22,981 nucleotides of DNA, taken from the NCBI RefSeq assembly GCF_938045775.1, contig NZ_CALIBH010000221.1, forward strand, positions 1-22,981, read 5' to 3'. Source of the DNA: an uncultured Campylobacter sp. Lineage in GTDB: Bacteria > Campylobacterota > Campylobacteria > Campylobacterales > Campylobacteraceae. Each line of letters begins with the position of its first letter. The first letter of the stretch is position 1. The notes under the pieces were generated by a model, which worked only from the letters and a program-made list of their open reading frames with translations, made no database searches and was not told the origin of the DNA. Positions 15,286-22,416 of the stretch are shown one piece after another. A program made the translations under genes and the position numbers.

Positions 15286-16469
15286 CGCTCGATCCTTACG
15301 CGATAAGCCAAAAAGCTCAAAATCGTAGCCAGACTTAGCGCCTCTTTCGACAGATACGCGCCGTGATCGAACTGGCAATCTATCAAAAGATAGATTAGAA
15401 GCGTAAGAACCCCAAACTGCCTACTTTGAATGCACTCCTTAAAAATGCTAAATAGGATCGCGCCGTAAAATATGAGGCCGAGCGCGCCGCTATAAAGTAA
15501 AATTTCTAAAAATATATTGTGCGGTGCGTTGTATTCAGGATGCTCAAGGACCGGGGAGCCCGGCAAATTTATATATGAGCCCAGCCCGTAGCCTAAGATA
15601 GGCTTTTCTTGCGCCATTTCTAAAATATAGCTCCAAATCACGGTCCTGCCTGAAGAATCGCCGCTAAATAGCGCGGCTAGCCTTTGCTCAAACGACGGCG
15701 AAAGCGCAAGCAAAACGGCAAAAAGTGCGATGAAACCCACCGTGAAAAGTAGGTATTTTTTGTTTAGGCTCTTTAAATTTAGCGCGCCGTAAAACGCGAG
15801 CGCGCAGAACGCGCCGACCCACGCCGCTCTGGAAAATGAAAAGATCATAAAAAATGCAAACAAAAATAGAGCCGCAAATTTAAGCGATAAAGGCCGCCGT
15901 ATCGCCACCGCGCTAAGGCAGAGCCCAAAGCCCATAAAAAGCCCTAAGATATTGCGGTTCGAAAGCGCTCCGCTAAGACCTCCGCGAGTGGAATTGTTTG
16001 AAAAGACGATCGCATCGGAACTACTTACAAACTGATAGATCACGCTCGCCGATAAAATTCCAAGCCCCACGAACAAAAAGGCAAAAACGGCGTTTTGATC
16101 AAAAAATTTAAGCTTGTAAAAATAGCAAAGCACCAAAAATATAGCGCCGTATCGAAGGACGAAAAATATAGTGCTCTGCCATGCTTTTTTTGAGATAACC
16201 GCCTCGTTTAGGAGGTTTGAGATCGCTAGCGTCGCCACTAAACAGACGAAGCAGATCGCGATAAATCGCGTTTTTTTCAAAATTTCGCTTAGAATTTCGT
16301 AGTTTTTAAAATACAATAGATGCGCCAAAAAGAGTAAATTTAGCGCCGCAAAGGAGATCTGATAGACCGCGTTTTTAAAAAACAGTGACGCGCACCAAAG
16401 AAGCAGCAGCGTTAAAAATGTGATTCTCCAGCCGCTAGGCGCGCCGTTTTCGTAAAAAAATTTTTTCAT
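15282..16469 (-). CDS. O-antigen ligase/polymerase-family membrane protein (copy 2, WaaL-like)
   Basis: This 395-residue multi-pass membrane protein has the same plan as the ligase at 13119-14366: FKNAVYQIS in the first membrane segment, FSFSRAAWVGAF (Arg214), GDSSGRTVIW (Arg275), KPILGYGLGSY and APHNIFLEILLYSG (His317), then a C-terminal QFDHGAYLSKEAL. It probably acts as a lipid A-core ligase or glycan polymerase at the periplasmic face. Its base composition matches the surrounding cluster, so it may be the older of the two copies. It overlaps the upstream glycosyltransferase and the downstream deacetylase by ATGA. Which of the two is the true ligase cannot be decided from sequence. Confidence 0.87.
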   Translation of the reverse strand: MKKFFYENGAPSGWRITFLTLLLLWCASLFFKNAVYQISFAALNLLFLAHLLYFKNYEILSEILKKTRFIAICFVCLVATLAISNLLNEAVISKKAWQSTIFFVLRYGAIFLVLCYFYKLKFFDQNAVFAFLFVGLGILSASVIYQFVSSSDAIVFSNNSTRGGLSGALSNRNILGLFMGFGLCLSAVAIRRPLSLKFAALFLFAFFMIFSFSRAAWVGAFCALAFYGALNLKSLNKKYLLFTVGFIALFAVLLALSPSFEQRLAALFSGDSSGRTVIWSYILEMAQEKPILGYGLGSYINLPGSPVLEHPEYNAPHNIFLEILLYSGALGLIFYGAILFSIFKECIQSRQFGVLTLLIYLLIDCQFDHGAYLSKEALSLATILSFLAYRVRIER

Positions 16470-17542
16470 ATTAAACTCTCATAAACCTTTATCGTTTTTT
16501 CTACCATCTGCTCTAGGCTGAAGTTTTGCGAAACGTAGCCGTAGCCGTCAAATTTCAGCTTGCGCGCGGGAGCAAACAGCCCCGCCAGCGCCTGCGCGTC
16601 GCCTACGTCAAAAAAGTAGCCGTTTTCGCCCTCTCTTACGATATCCAGCGCGCCGCCGTGACGGGTCGCTATCACCGGGCAATTCAGCGCGATCGCCTCA
16701 GCCATCGAGCGCCCGAAGCTCTCGGGCTTGCTTGAAGCACTTACCATGACCGACGAGAGCGAGTAAATCTCGGCTACCTTGCTCTGCGAGCCCATAAAAA
16801 TTACGCGCTCGCAGAGGCCAAGCCCCTCTACGAGCGATTTTAGCTCGGAAAAATACTCGTCGCGACCCGTTCCCACGCCGCCTACGATCAAAATTTTAAG
16901 CTTTTGTTCGCTTGCTAAAGCCGCGGCGCGGATCAGGGTTTTGTAATCCTTAATCTGCGTGATGCGCCCAATGCTTGAGACGATGAAATCATCCTGCGCG
17001 AGGTTAAAATTCTGTCTAAATTCCGCAATAAAGCGCTCGTCTAAATTTTTGGGATTAAATTTTTCTAGATCGATGCCGCGCGGAATGATCGTGATCTTGG
17101 CCGCATCCGTGCCGTAGCTTCGCACTACGTGATCGCGCGCGTAGCCGCTAGGGCAGATGATCGCGTCCGCATCCGTCATAATCTTGCTGTAGAAATTTAC
17201 GGAATTTATCCCATGCACGGTGCTTACGATCTTTGCACGCGGGCGAGCAAATTTAACCAGCCACGCCGGCACGCGGGAGCGGACATGCACGATGTCGGGA
17301 GCGATCTCGCTTAAAATTTTACGTAGCTTTAAAACGCGCGCCGCAACGCTTAGGATATTTTTGGAGCAAACGTCGAGCTGCACGTGTACGCCGCCATCTT
17401 TTTCTATCTTTGGCGCCAATTTGCCGCCGTTACTGATAACGAAATTTTCGATGCCGCGCCGTGCAAACTCCCTATTTAGCTCGACTACGCCGCGCTCGAC
17501 GCCGCCTTCGTTAAGCTCTGGCAAAATTTGCACGACCCTCAT
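16466..17542 (-). CDS. GT4 glycosyltransferase
   Basis: This 358-residue GT-B glycosyltransferase of family 4 has the N-terminal VVQILPELNEGGVERGVVEL glycine loop, STVHGINSVNFYSK, the IIPRGIDLEKFNP linker motif, SSIGRITQIKDYKTLI, and E274-x7-E282 in KPESFGRSMAEAIAL followed by PVIATRHGGALDIV. It should use a nucleotide-sugar donor to extend an LPS core or side-chain glycan in the cytoplasm. It has no unusual inserts, which makes it a useful length reference (about 360 residues) for the other GT4 proteins here. It overlaps the upstream ELM1-like gene and the downstream ligase by ATGA. Sugar specificity cannot be assigned. Confidence 0.9.
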   Translation of the reverse strand: MRVVQILPELNEGGVERGVVELNREFARRGIENFVISNGGKLAPKIEKDGGVHVQLDVCSKNILSVAARVLKLRKILSEIAPDIVHVRSRVPAWLVKFARPRAKIVSTVHGINSVNFYSKIMTDADAIICPSGYARDHVVRSYGTDAAKITIIPRGIDLEKFNPKNLDERFIAEFRQNFNLAQDDFIVSSIGRITQIKDYKTLIRAAALASEQKLKILIVGGVGTGRDEYFSELKSLVEGLGLCERVIFMGSQSKVAEIYSLSSVMVSASSKPESFGRSMAEAIALNCPVIATRHGGALDIVREGENGYFFDVGDAQALAGLFAPARKLKFDGYGYVSQNFSLEQMVEKTIKVYESLI

Positions 17543-18969
17543 ATTTTTATCTCCCTCACAAATGCCCCAAGATCGTACTTTGCAGTCTTTTTCAGCTTCG
17601 CACCCTCGCTGTATCGCCTAGCATATCCCGAAGAAACGAGAGCACTTATAAAATCGTCAAATTTATTATGAGCGTCTTTGCGCTTTAGGCTCAAAATAGC
17701 CACGCTCGCACTCCCGTTAGATACGGCCTCGCTTATCATCGAGACGCTGTCCTCGCTGATAAAAACCCACTCGCACTGCGCCAAAAAATCGCCGATCGGA
17801 TTTACGGGCTCGCGGCCGTAAATCACGCTGTAATCCCAGCTAAGCTTAGCTAGCGCGTTCTCGGTAGCCTGCGGCGTGCGCGGAGAGGTCGTTAGCGCAA
17901 ACTCGCAGTCCGCAAACTGCGCCCTCACGCCCTCGATCTGCTTTAAAATTTCATCCCCCATCTCAAAGCAGGAATTCGGCCCGCCGATGATAAATCCGAT
18001 GGATTTGCGATGCGGCTTATACAGCCCCTGCGGGCGCGAAAAGCTAAGCGAGACTGGCGAAATTTTAAGATTTGCGCGCGGCTTTGGGCGATCGTGCGCG
18101 CCTGCGATGATGACGCTAAAATCCTTGCGGTAGCCTTTCGGATACATTAGTGCTATACTCGGCTTTGCGTATCGGCGCGCGTAAAATTTCAGCGCGTAAT
18201 AGGTCGTAGAGCCCGCGCCCACGAACAGATCGAAATCTGCGAAATTTAAATTGCGATCTGCTGAGTCGTCTAAATTTGCGCTATATGATACGGCGTCTGA
18301 ATTGGTGTCATTCGGCGCGGTATCTAAATTTGCGTTATCCGGCGCGGCGGGGCTGTTTAGAGCGGAACTATTTAAATTCGATCCGTTTTTGCAGTCCGCC
18401 GCCGTGTCGCCCCCTCCGAGATCGCACTTAAAAATTTTAAAATAAAGCCCGAAAAAATCAAGCGCGTAGGAGCAAAGCTTAAGAAATTTGTTTTTATAGC
18501 CGACCTTGCAAAGGCAAAACTCAAGCCCTCTTAGCTCGCAAAATGCGATACTTTGGTTCTCGTGCCCCTTGCGGCCGTCGCTTAAGATGAGTGCTTTGCG
18601 ACGCGGATTTTTAGCGGCGGACGGATTTAAGCAGGAACTTTCGCTATTAAAATTTAGCGGCCAACGACCTGCGCGCCACGCCCAGCCAGAGGCGCCCGCT
18701 CTTAAATTTTTACCTCTAAAGCTTTCGCGGCGCAAAATGTAAGAGGGGCTGCCGCAAATCGATATGAAATTTTTAAAGTTCGAATTTTTATAATCTCGCG
18801 CAGCGGCGATCATTACAAAATTTTCGCGATTTAAAATTTTACCTTCTCGCGCGGCGCTGTCTAAATTTACGACGCTTTGCTCTTTTGCAAAAAGACGCGA
18901 GCCCTGCGGCGCGGATAAATTTCTTATGGCGTCCCGTCTGCTCTCGACTCTTAGAATTTGCCGCACCAT
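17539..18969 (-). CDS. ELM1/GtrOC1-like putative glycosyltransferase with N-terminal extension
   Basis: From 18969 this gives 476 residues. The core begins at about 126 with ALILSDGRKGHENQS, typical of the ELM1/GtrOC1 family, and continues with LFVGAGSTTYYALKFYARRYAKPS, SIGFIIGGPNSCFEM, VFISEDSVSMISEAV and a final VREIKI. Bacterial members are put in LPS glycosyl transfer, but activity is poorly established. Two additions look abnormal. About 125 N-terminal residues have no domain character and are encoded by DNA full of AAATTT words. Residues about 186-241 are a Asn/Asp/Ser/Ala-rich insert. The frame extends back to 19050 inside lpxL, but the ATG at 18969 overlaps the lpxL stop (TGATG). A later ATG at 18813 is also possible; no start lies close to the core. 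Confidence 0.75.
   Translation of the reverse strand: MVRQILRVESRRDAIRNLSAPQGSRLFAKEQSVVNLDSAAREGKILNRENFVMIAAARDYKNSNFKNFISICGSPSYILRRESFRGKNLRAGASGWAWRAGRWPLNFNSESSCLNPSAAKNPRRKALILSDGRKGHENQSIAFCELRGLEFCLCKVGYKNKFLKLCSYALDFFGLYFKIFKCDLGGGDTAADCKNGSNLNSSALNSPAAPDNANLDTAPNDTNSDAVSYSANLDDSADRNLNFADFDLFVGAGSTTYYALKFYARRYAKPSIALMYPKGYRKDFSVIIAGAHDRPKPRANLKISPVSLSFSRPQGLYKPHRKSIGFIIGGPNSCFEMGDEILKQIEGVRAQFADCEFALTTSPRTPQATENALAKLSWDYSVIYGREPVNPIGDFLAQCEWVFISEDSVSMISEAVSNGSASVAILSLKRKDAHNKFDDFISALVSSGYARRYSEGAKLKKTAKYDLGAFVREIKI
18247..18414 (-). other. Low-complexity insert in the ELM1-like gene
   Basis: About 56 residues rich in N, D, S and A (for example NLDTAPNDTNSDAVSYSANL) interrupt the ELM1-like core just before LFVGAGSTTYYAL. 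On the plus strand TCTAAATTTGCG occurs twice (near 18269 and 18326) with other AAATTT or AAATTC words nearby, suggesting local duplication. The frame stays open. Confidence 0.55.
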
Positions 18970-19850
18970 CAGTCCATCTTCCATCGTTTGTGTATCCAAA
19001 ACCACTGCTGCGGCGCGGTTCGCACGACCTCTTCGAAAATGTCGTTGCACTTTTGCGTGATAAACAGCTCGGCTTCGTCCTTATTTAGCCATTCAGGTAG
19101 CGGCGGGAAATCCTTGATCACGATCTCATAGCGATTATCCGCGCCGCGCCGCGCAAAGATAGGAATCAGCACGGGACGAAATTTCAAATAAAGCGACGCG
19201 ATAGTCTTCGTGGTGTAGCACTGCCGTCCAAAAAAGGTCGTAATCAGGCTATTTTTAGGGCCCGGCTTTTGATCGGGCAGAATGCCTACGTTGCGCCCCT
19301 GCTTTAGCGCCTGCACGAGCCTGCGCATCGCATCGTCCTTGTAAATGAGGTCATTGCCGTAGCGCTCGCGAAACGGCGCCACGAGCCGCTCTTCGATCAA
19401 CTCATTATCGCTGCGACGCCCAACTACCGAGACAGGAAAGCCATTGGCGCCGAAAAAATTAGCTAGAATTTCCCAATTTCCAAAATGCGCAGTAAAAAAC
19501 AAAATCCCGTGCGGATTATCACCTTTTAGCTTTCGGACGCGCTCTAGCGCCTGCTCGCCATTTGAAATCAGATCATCAAATTTTAGTCTGCCGTTGTAAA
19601 ATAAAAGCGTGTCGGTAAGCGTCCTAGCGATACTGCGAAAATTCTCGATCGAAAGAGAGTGAAGCTCACTTTCGCTTTTTTGCGGATAGGCGGCGCGAAG
19701 GTTGTCTTGTGCGACTTTAACGCGCCTGCTAAGCTTCCACGATGCAAAAAGTGCGAGCTTATCGAAAAATGCGAATATGAAGCTTTTCGGCGCGAATTTT
19801 GCAAATTTTATCAGACACAGCGCCAAAAAATATTGGATTTTTTCCTTCAT
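18969..19850 (-). CDS. lpxL: Lipid A acyltransferase LpxL/HtrB
   Basis: This 293-residue enzyme belongs to the lysophospholipid acyltransferase superfamily, LpxL/LpxM branch, which adds secondary acyl chains to Kdo-lipid A at the inner membrane. The catalytic HX4E motif is H122-FGNW-E127 within FFTAHFGNWEILANFFGANG. VGRRSDNELIEERL, GILPDQKPGPKNSLITTFFG and a C-terminal APQQWFWIHKRWK also match the family. An N-terminal hydrophobic stretch serves as anchor. GAGG lies before the ATG and a perfect TATAAT lies 24 bases upstream, so this is probably the first gene of the LPS transcript. In C. jejuni htrB lies next to waaC at the edge of the LOS cluster; no waaC is present here. Confidence 0.93.
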   Translation of the reverse strand: MKEKIQYFLALCLIKFAKFAPKSFIFAFFDKLALFASWKLSRRVKVAQDNLRAAYPQKSESELHSLSIENFRSIARTLTDTLLFYNGRLKFDDLISNGEQALERVRKLKGDNPHGILFFTAHFGNWEILANFFGANGFPVSVVGRRSDNELIEERLVAPFRERYGNDLIYKDDAMRRLVQALKQGRNVGILPDQKPGPKNSLITTFFGRQCYTTKTIASLYLKFRPVLIPIFARRGADNRYEIVIKDFPPLPEWLNKDEAELFITQKCNDIFEEVVRTAPQQWFWIHKRWKMD

Positions 19851-19873
19851 AAAGACCTCGTTTTAAATGCGAG

Positions 19874-19879
19874 ATTATA
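19874..19879 (-). promoter_or_regulatory. Promoter -10 element for lpxL and the LPS cluster
   Basis: The minus strand has a perfect TATAAT (CAATATAATCTCG) in the 59-base gap between mnmE and lpxL, 24 bases before the lpxL ATG. The implied leader would be short, with GAGG as ribosome-binding site. No clear -35 box is visible, as is usual for Campylobacter. Confidence 0.6.
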
Positions 19880-19884
19880 TTGAA

Positions 19885-19907
19885 TTTTGGCTAATTAGTA
19901 GCTAAAA
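19885..19907. terminator. Hairpin between mnmE and lpxL
   Basis: TTTT, one unpaired base and GCTA pair with TAGC, one unpaired base and AAAA across a five-base loop, centred on CTAATTAG. It begins three bases after the mnmE stop. The stem is AT-rich with one mismatch and no real U-run follows, so it is at best a weak terminator of the mnmE transcript. It also lies directly upstream of the lpxL -10 element. Confidence 0.3.
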
Positions 19908-19909
19908 CG

Positions 19910-21658
19910 CTATTTGCCGAGGCAAAAATTGCTAAACATTTCGTCTAAAATTTCATCTCGCTCAAATGGACGCGAAATACGTGCAATCGCCTCAATCGCG
20001 CGATTTATCTCAAATGCAAAAAGCTCAAGCTCGCCGCAAGCCAGGCGCTCGCTCGCGTTTTTAAGAGCTGCAAGCGCGCTCTCGCAAGATAGAATTTGCC
20101 GCTCGTTGCTTAGCATAAGGCCATCGAAATTTTGAGAATTTAAGTAGCTCTGCAGCGCGGTTAAAATTTTATCCACACCCTCGTTTACAGAAATTTCAAG
20201 TGGCGTAAAAATGGAATTTGCTTGGGTATTTTGCTTAGCGGAATTTATTGCAGAGCTATTAGGCGCGATGGAATTTGCAGAATTTTGTTTGGAATCATCC
20301 TGCATAAAATCCTCCGCAGCACAGCTTGCAGTAGCGCGCTCGGTATTTGGCGACGCTAGTCCCGCTTTTACGGCGGAATTCTGTTCCATCAGATTTATGG
20401 AATTCGCAAGGGCTATTTGGCTTGTAGGCGCGGAATTTGCGGAAATAGAATTTTGCGCGCTTAAGTCACGCTTTAAATTTTTAGCTTTTAAATTCTGCGC
20501 GCAGGAATTTAAAGAAGCGTCGCAGGTATGACTTTGCTTTAAATTTTCGGCTGTGCAATTCTCTGATATGGGATTTTCGGATGCTAAATTTTTTGCAGAA
20601 AAAGCCTCTAAATCCTCGTCAAGATCCTCCACGCTAGGATGAAATTTACACGACAAGTCGCATTTATTTAAAACGTAGATGATTTTTTTGTCTTTTTTTT
20701 CGCGCAGTATTTTTAGGATCTGCGCGTCCTCGGCGTCCCATTCACGACTTGCATCAAACACTGCCAAAATCACGTCCGCCTCGCTTGCAGCGCGAAGCGA
20801 ATATGAAATGCCGATACTTTCGAGCTTTGAGCCGCTATGTCTGATACCTGCAGTATCGACTATACGGATTAGATGAGTGCCTATCTGCAGGCTTTCTTCG
20901 ATGAGATCGCGCGTAGTGCCCGCTTCGTCGCTCACGATAGCGCGACTAAAGCTCAGCATAGAATTTAAAATGCTTGATTTACCGACATTGGGCTTACCCA
21001 CAATCGCTACTTTAAAGCCCTCGATTAGCCCTCTTCGGCTGCGGCTGATGCGAGTGATTTTTTCTAGCGAAGCGATATTTTGACTAAGCATTTCTTGCGA
21101 GTCTTGCAGCACGTCAGAAGGCAGATCGTCCTCTGCGTAGTCGATGCAAACCTCGACAAAAGCTAGCGTCTTAACCAGAGCCGCGCGCAGATTTGCGACG
21201 AAGTCTGCTAGCTCACCGCGTAGGTTTCTAGCTAAAATTTTAGCCGCACTTTGCGAGCGCGAATTTATAAGATCGCTTATGGCTTCGGCTTTACTAAGAT
21301 CCATTTTGCCGTTTAAAAACGCTCGCTTACTAAACTCGCCCGGATTTGCTATGCGCGCGCCCAGAGCCAGCACGGCATCTAACGCCAAGGACGAAGCCGT
21401 AAAGCCGCCGTGGGTCTGCACTTCTACGACATCCTCGCCGGTAAAGCTATGCGGAGCTTTAAAATATATCAAAATCGCCTCGCCGAACGCCTCGCCGAAC
21501 GCGTCAAAAAGATTTACAAGCGTGGCATAGCGAGGGCGCAAAGAACTGCGATGTGAAAGGCTTAGAGCGATAGATAGCGCTTCCTCGCCTGAAATTCTAA
21601 CTATACAAATTCCGCCGATGCCGTGAGCCGTAGCGATAGCGGCGATAGTCTCGCTCAC
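19910..21658 (-). CDS. mnmE: tRNA modification GTPase MnmE with a large insert
   Basis: MnmE, with MnmG, installs the (c)mnm5 group on wobble uridine 34 of certain tRNAs. The N-terminal folate-binding domain starts SETIAAIATAHGIGGICIVR. The GTPase domain has the P-loop GKPNVGKS (221-228), DEAGTTRD (244-251), DTAG (268-271) and NKCD (331-334). The C-terminus ends in the conserved CLGK (579-582). At 582 residues it is about 130 longer than usual (near 450): residues about 341-485, between G4 and the G5-like ISVNEG (489-494), are a Ser/Asn/Ala-rich insert. The start is GTG, two bases after the jag stop, with a weak ribosome-binding site. The family-typical N-terminus supports it, and coupling to jag is likely. 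All key motifs are intact, so I expect a working enzyme. Confidence 0.95.
   Translation of the reverse strand: MSETIAAIATAHGIGGICIVRISGEEALSIALSLSHRSSLRPRYATLVNLFDAFGEAFGEAILIYFKAPHSFTGEDVVEVQTHGGFTASSLALDAVLALGARIANPGEFSKRAFLNGKMDLSKAEAISDLINSRSQSAAKILARNLRGELADFVANLRAALVKTLAFVEVCIDYAEDDLPSDVLQDSQEMLSQNIASLEKITRISRSRRGLIEGFKVAIVGKPNVGKSSILNSMLSFSRAIVSDEAGTTRDLIEESLQIGTHLIRIVDTAGIRHSGSKLESIGISYSLRAASEADVILAVFDASREWDAEDAQILKILREKKDKKIIYVLNKCDLSCKFHPSVEDLDEDLEAFSAKNLASENPISENCTAENLKQSHTCDASLNSCAQNLKAKNLKRDLSAQNSISANSAPTSQIALANSINLMEQNSAVKAGLASPNTERATASCAAEDFMQDDSKQNSANSIAPNSSAINSAKQNTQANSIFTPLEISVNEGVDKILTALQSYLNSQNFDGLMLSNERQILSCESALAALKNASERLACGELELFAFEINRAIEAIARISRPFERDEILDEMFSNFCLGK
20204..20638 (-). 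other. Low-complexity insert within the MnmE GTPase domain
   Basis: About 145 residues rich in S, N, A, Q and L (units such as SAQNSISANSAP and SKQNSANSIAPNSS) interrupt the G domain between NKCD and ISVNEG. The reading frame is open throughout. The DNA has many GGAATTTGC/GAATTT/AAATTT words, about 14 by eye in 440 bases, so it is built of the same kind of sequence as the spacers. Confidence 0.75.
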
Positions 21659-21660
21659 GA

Positions 21661-22416
21661 TTAGCTTTTTTCGTCTACGATGACGATTTTGCCGCTACGC
21701 GTGGATTTGATACCAACGAAACGATCCGGATATGCTTGTTTTAGCTTATCGGCTACAATTTTGATAAATGCGCCGTCAAAAGCCTTCGTGACGATACGCT
21801 CATTTCCGGAGCGTTCCACGAGCGCATTTACATAAGAATCGATAAATCGTTCTTGATTTTGTAAAAATTCCGCGATTTCAAAAACTACGGCAAGATCATA
21901 TCTGATGCTGATCCAGTTGTAAATCATATACGAAAGTGCCTTGTAGCGGTGTCCTTCTTTACCGATAAGCAGCGCGCTATCTTCACCTTGTAGCTTGATA
22001 TAGACGGTATTTTCGTCGATTTTGCTAACATCGCTAACTTCGATATTAAACTCGCTTGATCTGAAAAGTGCAGATAGCTTCTCTTTGATATCGGATAAAA
22101 TTTCATCCGTAACAACGCCCTTTTGCTTTTCTTTGCGATGTTTAGAGTGCGTGGTGCGCGGGCTTTGAGACTCTGATTTGTCGCCCTGCTTTTTCTCTGC
22201 TTTGCCGGTTTTGTTTTGAGAGGCGCTAAATTCCGGATTTTCGCTAAATTTTTCCCCCTCCAAAACCGCTTCTATAATGGCATTTTTTTTAAAAAAGCCC
22301 AAAAATCCGCCGCTAGGATGCTGCAGCACGCGCACGTTAAGCTGCGTTACCGAGCATCCCAGCTCAGCTGCTGCTTTATTATATGCGTCTTTTAAATTTT
22401 CTGCTTCAATTATCAT
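21661..22416 (-). CDS. jag: Jag/KhpB-type RNA-binding protein
   Basis: This 251-residue protein has a Jag-N domain (about 1-50, with LQHPSGGFLGFFKKNAIIEAV), a charged flexible linker (about 58-102), and a KH domain with the RNA-binding GxxG loop G152-KE-G155 in LLIGKEGHRYKALSYMIYNW. The last part fits an R3H-like C-terminus in position but is divergent. Jag/KhpB (EloR) proteins bind RNA and affect cell elongation in Gram-positive bacteria; their role in Campylobacter is not well defined. It overlaps the yidC stop by ATGA and is followed by mnmE, the widely conserved yidC-jag-mnmE order. Confidence 0.9.
   Translation of the reverse strand: MIIEAENLKDAYNKAAAELGCSVTQLNVRVLQHPSGGFLGFFKKNAIIEAVLEGEKFSENPEFSASQNKTGKAEKKQGDKSESQSPRTTHSKHRKEKQKGVVTDEILSDIKEKLSALFRSSEFNIEVSDVSKIDENTVYIKLQGEDSALLIGKEGHRYKALSYMIYNWISIRYDLAVVFEIAEFLQNQERFIDSYVNALVERSGNERIVTKAFDGAFIKIVADKLKQAYPDRFVGIKSTRSGKIVIVDEKS

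Noticed and set aside
15286..15378. Upstream start adding 31 residues to deacetylase copy 2
   Set aside because: The extension lies within the ligase gene, is highly charged and would bury the membrane anchor; the ATGA-coupled start with AAGGA is better.
18970..19050. Upstream start adding 27 residues to the ELM1-like protein
   Set aside because: It would overlap lpxL by 82 bases; the TGATG start at 18969 is the simpler choice.
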